Origin: Flavobacteriaceae bacterium
GTDB lineage: Bacteria > Bacteroidota > Bacteroidia > Flavobacteriales > Flavobacteriaceae
DNA length: 64,000 bases
Reading direction: 5' to 3'
Assembly (NCBI GenBank): GCA_027490305.1
Contig: JAIXYI010000011.1
Coordinates: 1-64,000 of the forward strand
Shown: positions 60,461 through 64,000 of the stretch, piece after piece
Layout of the letters: every line of letters begins with the position of its first letter
Position numbering within the stretch: the stretch's first letter is position 1
Position numbers and translations under genes: made by a program
The notes under the pieces: generated by a model
Seen by the model: the letters and a program-made list of their open reading frames with translations, nothing else
Told to the model about the DNA's origin: nothing
Database searches by the model: none

Positions 60461-62737
60461 ATGCAGCAGTTTTCAGACGCCGCCCGGCACGTGCTTCGTT
60501 TTGTCAATCAAACGCACCGCTCGCTTTTCCTGACAGGTAAGGCCGGCACGGGTAAAACCACGCTCTTACGCGAAATCATCCGTACGACGCACAAGAACAC
60601 TGTGGTCGTGGCACCCACCGGCATTGCAGCGCTCAACGCGGGCGGCGTGACCATCCATTCGATGTTCGGCCTCCCGATTTCCGCCTTCGTGCCAGATAAC
60701 ATCGCGCCACACGTTTCCGAGCGTTTTCGTGCCGAAACCCGACAGTCGCTCAAGCGGCACCTCAGGATGAGCGCCCCCAAACGGGCGGTGCTGTCGGCAT
60801 TGGAACTTTTGGTGATTGACGAAGTAAGCATGCTGCGGGCCGACCTGCTTGATGCAGTCGATTTTGCGTTGCAATACACCCGAAAAAACAACCGTCCGTT
60901 CGGCGGGGTGCAAGTGTTGTATATAGGTGATTTACAGCAACTACCGCCTGTCGTAAGAGAAGAAGAATGGGCCCTGCTCGGCCGCTACTACAAAGGCCGC
61001 TATTTTTTCCATGCCAAAGCCATCGAGCGCCAGCCACCGGTCTACATCGAACTCACGGAAATTTACCGCCAGTCTGACGCCGTTTTTATCGATATCCTCA
61101 ATGACCTGCGACACAATAAAGTAACCGCGTCGGGCATGCAACGGCTCAATAGCCATGTTCGGCCCGGCTTCGAAGTGGCCCAAAACCCCGGATACATTGT
61201 GCTGACGACGCATAATGCAAAAGCCGACACACTGAATGCCAAGACGTTGGAAGCCATTCCCGAACCACCTCGAACCTATCGGGCAGAGGTCACGGGCGAC
61301 TTTCCGGATAAAATCTACCCTATTGAGGAAACACTGGTACTCAAACTAGGTGCCCAGGTGATGTTCGTGAAGAACGATACGTCTCATGAACGCTTGTATT
61401 TTAATGGAAAAATGGGCGTCGTCCGCTCCCTTTCAGAGGCCGAGATATTCGTGTATTTCGCAGACGAAAACACCACCATCCAGGTAGAGCGGTACGAATG
61501 GCAGAACATTCGCTATTCGGTAGACGAGAATACCAAAGAAATTATGGAGGACGTCATCGGAACCTTCGTCCAATACCCGCTTAAACTCGCGTGGGCGATT
61601 ACCGTACACAAAAGCCAGGGACTCACTTTCGACCGGGCCGCGTTGGATGTTTCGGATGTGTTTATGCCCGGACAGGCCTATGTGGCACTTTCACGGCTGC
61701 GATCGCTTGACGGACTCGTGCTGCTCTCTCCCATGCGGATGAACGGGATGCGAACGGATGACGATGTCGTCGATTTTGCGTCGCAGAAGGCTGACCACGC
61801 TACGCTTGAAGCGACCTTCGAATTGGAAAGCCGTCTGTTTATCAGGGATTTCCTGCTCGACACCTTCCAATGGGATACCTTGATCGCCGCCTGGCGGGAA
61901 CATGTCGAGTCCTATCGGCGCGAGGGCAAAGGCGAGAAGGCGAAACAAGCCTCGTGGGCGCAGCAACAGCTAAACACCGTAGCCGGGTGCGGGGAGCCTG
62001 CACGTAAATTCCAGTCGCAACTGGCCCATCTTTTCAGCGCTGCGGAGCCCGATATATCCTTTGTTTCCCAACGACTTGATGCGGCCATCACGTACTTCCA
62101 GCCGATGTTGGAACAGGTGCTGGAAGCCGTCATCTGGAAAATGGAGGAAGTGGCCCGGTGGAAGAAAGGTCGGCAATTCTACCAGGAACTCGAGGAGTTG
62201 GAAAACGAACTCACCATCCGGATACTGCGCCTGTTCCGGGCGCGTGACATGGTAGCGGTCATACGCGATCGCCGACCGTTAGAGAAAACCACGCTTACCG
62301 AGAACCATTCCGGTTACCGCGAAGCCATCCGAAAGCGCGTGCGGGACGCGTATCGCGAAGCAAACGGCGGCAACGGATCAGACGACCGTCCATCTGCGCG
62401 GAAAGGCAAGAAAGAGCCGGCAGAAAAGAAAAAATCGACGATAATACAGACCTACGAATTGTGGTGCGAGAAACGGTCTGTTCGCGAAATCGCTGAGTTG
62501 CGAAGCCTCACTACGCAAACCATTAACGGACACATCGCGAAACTAGTAGAGGCGCGGGCCATCGCCTTGCATGAGGTTTTGCCGGAAGAGAGAATACAGG
62601 AGCTGGCACAGGTATTCGAAGGTTACGAAGATCCGTCACTCGGGCCGTTAAAGGAACGCCACGGCGACCGTTTCACGTGGGACGAACTGAAACTGTACAA
62701 AGCCGGCCTCATAGCGACCTCACAGGCAGTCGATTAG
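60461..62737 (+). CDS. Pif1/RecD-like helicase with C-terminal winged-helix domain
   Basis: A 758-residue superfamily 1 DNA helicase. It shows Walker A GKAGTGKTTLLREI (residues about 26-39), VVAPTGIAALNAGGVTIHS, Walker B ELLVIDEVSMLRADLLD, GDLQQLPPV, LTEIYRQSD and the late motif WAITVHKSQGLTFDRA with VALSRLRSL. After about residue 640 a basic linker leads to a helix-turn-helix-like domain (REIAELRSLTTQTINGHIAKLVEARAI), typical of the Bacteroidota version. It probably unwinds DNA in replication or repair. It converges on the next gene, sharing 4 bases (TTAG). Confidence 0.9.
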   Translation: MQQFSDAARHVLRFVNQTHRSLFLTGKAGTGKTTLLREIIRTTHKNTVVVAPTGIAALNAGGVTIHSMFGLPISAFVPDNIAPHVSERFRAETRQSLKRHLRMSAPKRAVLSALELLVIDEVSMLRADLLDAVDFALQYTRKNNRPFGGVQVLYIGDLQQLPPVVREEEWALLGRYYKGRYFFHAKAIERQPPVYIELTEIYRQSDAVFIDILNDLRHNKVTASGMQRLNSHVRPGFEVAQNPGYIVLTTHNAKADTLNAKTLEAIPEPPRTYRAEVTGDFPDKIYPIEETLVLKLGAQVMFVKNDTSHERLYFNGKMGVVRSLSEAEIFVYFADENTTIQVERYEWQNIRYSVDENTKEIMEDVIGTFVQYPLKLAWAITVHKSQGLTFDRAALDVSDVFMPGQAYVALSRLRSLDGLVLLSPMRMNGMRTDDDVVDFASQKADHATLEATFELESRLFIRDFLLDTFQWDTLIAAWREHVESYRREGKGEKAKQASWAQQQLNTVAGCGEPARKFQSQLAHLFSAAEPDISFVSQRLDAAITYFQPMLEQVLEAVIWKMEEVARWKKGRQFYQELEELENELTIRILRLFRARDMVAVIRDRRPLEKTTLTENHSGYREAIRKRVRDAYREANGGNGSDDRPSARKGKKEPAEKKKSTIIQTYELWCEKRSVREIAELRSLTTQTINGHIAKLVEARAIALHEVLPEERIQELAQVFEGYEDPSLGPLKERHGDRFTWDELKLYKAGLIATSQAVD

Positions 62738-63123
62738 CTACCTAGAAAAAATACGCACAATACTGCGGGAACGAAATAAATCACGATGGTACGGGCTCCG
62801 TCGTAGTCTTTCGCCATTCGCTGTCCGATGAGGAGGACTAGAAACGTGAGGCATGACAGTATCGCTCCATATTGCCCAAACGTGCGGCTTTTGTTAATCA
62901 TCAACTCCAGAAAACCAGCGATCGAGAATATTCCGGATGCCAACTCCAACAGGAGAATGAGTCCAAGTGAAAAGGGAACCATATTCTTGATTGGCGTCTG
63001 CGCGAAATGTCCTTTCAGCCATTCGAGGTTGCCTTTCCAATACATGATTTTGTCGTAGGCCGATTGGATGAACACCGCGGCCAATAGCAGTAATACCAGT
63101 TTCGAGGCAGGATTTTCAAGCAT
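62734..63123 (-). CDS. DoxX-like small membrane protein
   Basis: A 129-residue protein with four predicted membrane helices and short loops, of the DoxX-like type. The N-terminal LVLLLLAAVFIQSAYDKI segment has the family-like Asp near the first helix end. Function unknown. It starts 5 bases after the holB-like gene ends, so the two are probably one leftward operon. Confidence 0.7.
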   Translation of the reverse strand: MLENPASKLVLLLLAAVFIQSAYDKIMYWKGNLEWLKGHFAQTPIKNMVPFSLGLILLLELASGIFSIAGFLELMINKSRTFGQYGAILSCLTFLVLLIGQRMAKDYDGARTIVIYFVPAVLCVFFLGS

Positions 63124-63128
63124 ATCGT

Positions 63129-64000
63129 TTATTTTTTATGGATAAGTCGCGTGAGTTTGATCGATAGATCGGTGAGGATGATTTTGGCATTTCCGTTGCG
63201 TTCGATGTGGTAGAGCGCATCCGACAATTCATTGAAAATATCCTGTATGTTATTGCCGTGCACGAACGGCGCAAATTTCTCAAACTTGAAAGAATCGACC
63301 TGAGGCTCCATGAATACCAGCGGCTCCGCCCGATAGTTAAGCAGTAAGGCCTGGCGGAACATATCGGTGCAGAACAAGAGAAATTTCTTCTGCGTTTCCC
63401 GGCCCAATCCCGCAATTTCTTCGCTCCACCGGATCAGGTCCTGTATGGCAGCCGCATTTCCTTTCGCCCGAAAAGCCGATCGGACCCAGTCGACAAACCA
63501 TTTTTCAAACCGTGCCTCTTCGCCATCTTCTCCACACAACTCCAGCGCCTTATTGAAATTTCCCTGTGCCCGGTGGGCCACGGTGCGGGCTTTGGATGCC
63601 TCGATGCCTTTGGACTGCAGGGCCGACGCGATTACCGCTTCCGGAAGCGCGCCGAAGGTGAGTACCTGACAGCGCGAACGGATGGTCTGCATCACATCCT
63701 CCTCGTTTTCCGCGATCAGGATCAGCAGCGTGCGATCTTGGGGTTCTTCGAGCAATTTCAGGAGTTTATTGGCCGTCGCAATGTTCATTTTGTCGGCCAT
63801 CCAGATAATCATGGCTTTGTATCCGCCTTCATACGATTTGAGCGACAGGATACGCATGATTTCCTGGGCATCGTCTACCCGAATTTCACCTTGTTTGTTG
63901 CCCGATCCCAAGAGGCGGTACCAATCGAGTAAACCGCCATACGGGTTATCCGAAAGAAACTGCCGCCAATCAGAAAGGAAATCGACACTTTTCGGTTTCG
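63129..64000 (-). CDS. DNA polymerase III delta-prime subunit-like (HolB), 5' end beyond window
   Basis: Part of the clamp-loader complex. In frame, the sequence continues to the right edge (DWRQFLSDNPYGGLLDWYRLLGSGNKQGEIRV), so the true start lies outside. Visible features are MNIATANKLLKLLEEPQDRTLLILIAENEEDVMQTIRSRCQ, the sensor-I-like block (SRCQ), which is typical of delta-prime, and a helical C-terminal domain. The Walker A region would be upstream of the window. It is the promoter-proximal partner of the DoxX-like gene. Confidence 0.88.
   Translation of the reverse strand, partial: KPKSVDFLSDWRQFLSDNPYGGLLDWYRLLGSGNKQGEIRVDDAQEIMRILSLKSYEGGYKAMIIWMADKMNIATANKLLKLLEEPQDRTLLILIAENEEDVMQTIRSRCQVLTFGALPEAVIASALQSKGIEASKARTVAHRAQGNFNKALELCGEDGEEARFEKWFVDWVRSAFRAKGNAAAIQDLIRWSEEIAGLGRETQKKFLLFCTDMFRQALLLNYRAEPLVFMEPQVDSFKFEKFAPFVHGNNIQDIFNELSDALYHIERNGNAKIILTDLSIKLTRLIHKK

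Overview
The window looks like a chromosomal segment of a Flavobacteriaceae bacterium, probably Flavobacterium or a close relative. The evidence is a type IX secretion (T9SS) sorting-domain protein, several small families typical of this group (DUF4254, DUF6427, DUF6341, DUF6909, DUF4175, DUF6311), promoter elements of the Bacteroidota TAnnTTTG type, and an outer-membrane/exopolysaccharide gene set of Bacteroidota style. Species cannot be named from the sequence alone.

Layout. 0-7.4 kb: a truncated DUF2809 gene at the left edge, possibly cut by an insertion sequence, then a heptosyltransferase-like gene with DUF4254, upp, DUF6427/DUF6341, purD, DUF3667 and a CapK-type adenylate-forming enzyme. 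7.4-31.7 kb: a large surface-polysaccharide locus. It holds an initiating sugar-phosphate transferase, UDP-xylose synthase, two Wzy-like polymerases, one Wzx flippase, several glycosyltransferases, a 2OG-Fe(II) oxygenase, FkbM methyltransferase, rmlA/C/D and a Wzz-like protein. It also holds a gmd / fcl(colC-like) / colD-like trio; the aminotransferase-fold member has His where the PLP lysine should be, so the likely product is GDP-colitose rather than an amino sugar. 31.7-36.5 kb: DUF6909, GH3, an M23 protein with degenerate catalytic residues, and two tandem tatA genes. 36.5-38.4 kb: an AT-rich islet with a three-gene operon that I read as a toxin-antitoxin-chaperone (TAC) system with a SecB-like chaperone. 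38.4-64 kb: housekeeping genes (tex, CDF transporter, rpiB, rnr, tRNA-Cys, folB, glnS, gltX, ybeY, mnmG, ompH/skp, a Pif1-like helicase, holB-like).

Chromosome-scale signals. The 700-bp gene-free gap between the divergent rpiB and rnr genes is AT-rich and carries several DnaA-box-like 9-mers. Genes to its left run mostly leftward and genes to its right mostly rightward. About 14-16 kb to the right, around mnmG, there are two perfect palindromes TGTTCCACGTGGAACA and a third close copy, which match the ParB-binding parS consensus. Together these suggest the window lies in the replication-origin domain, with the rpiB-rnr gap as an oriC candidate. The most interesting unit for follow-up is the TAC operon together with the hairpin-rich segment upstream of it.
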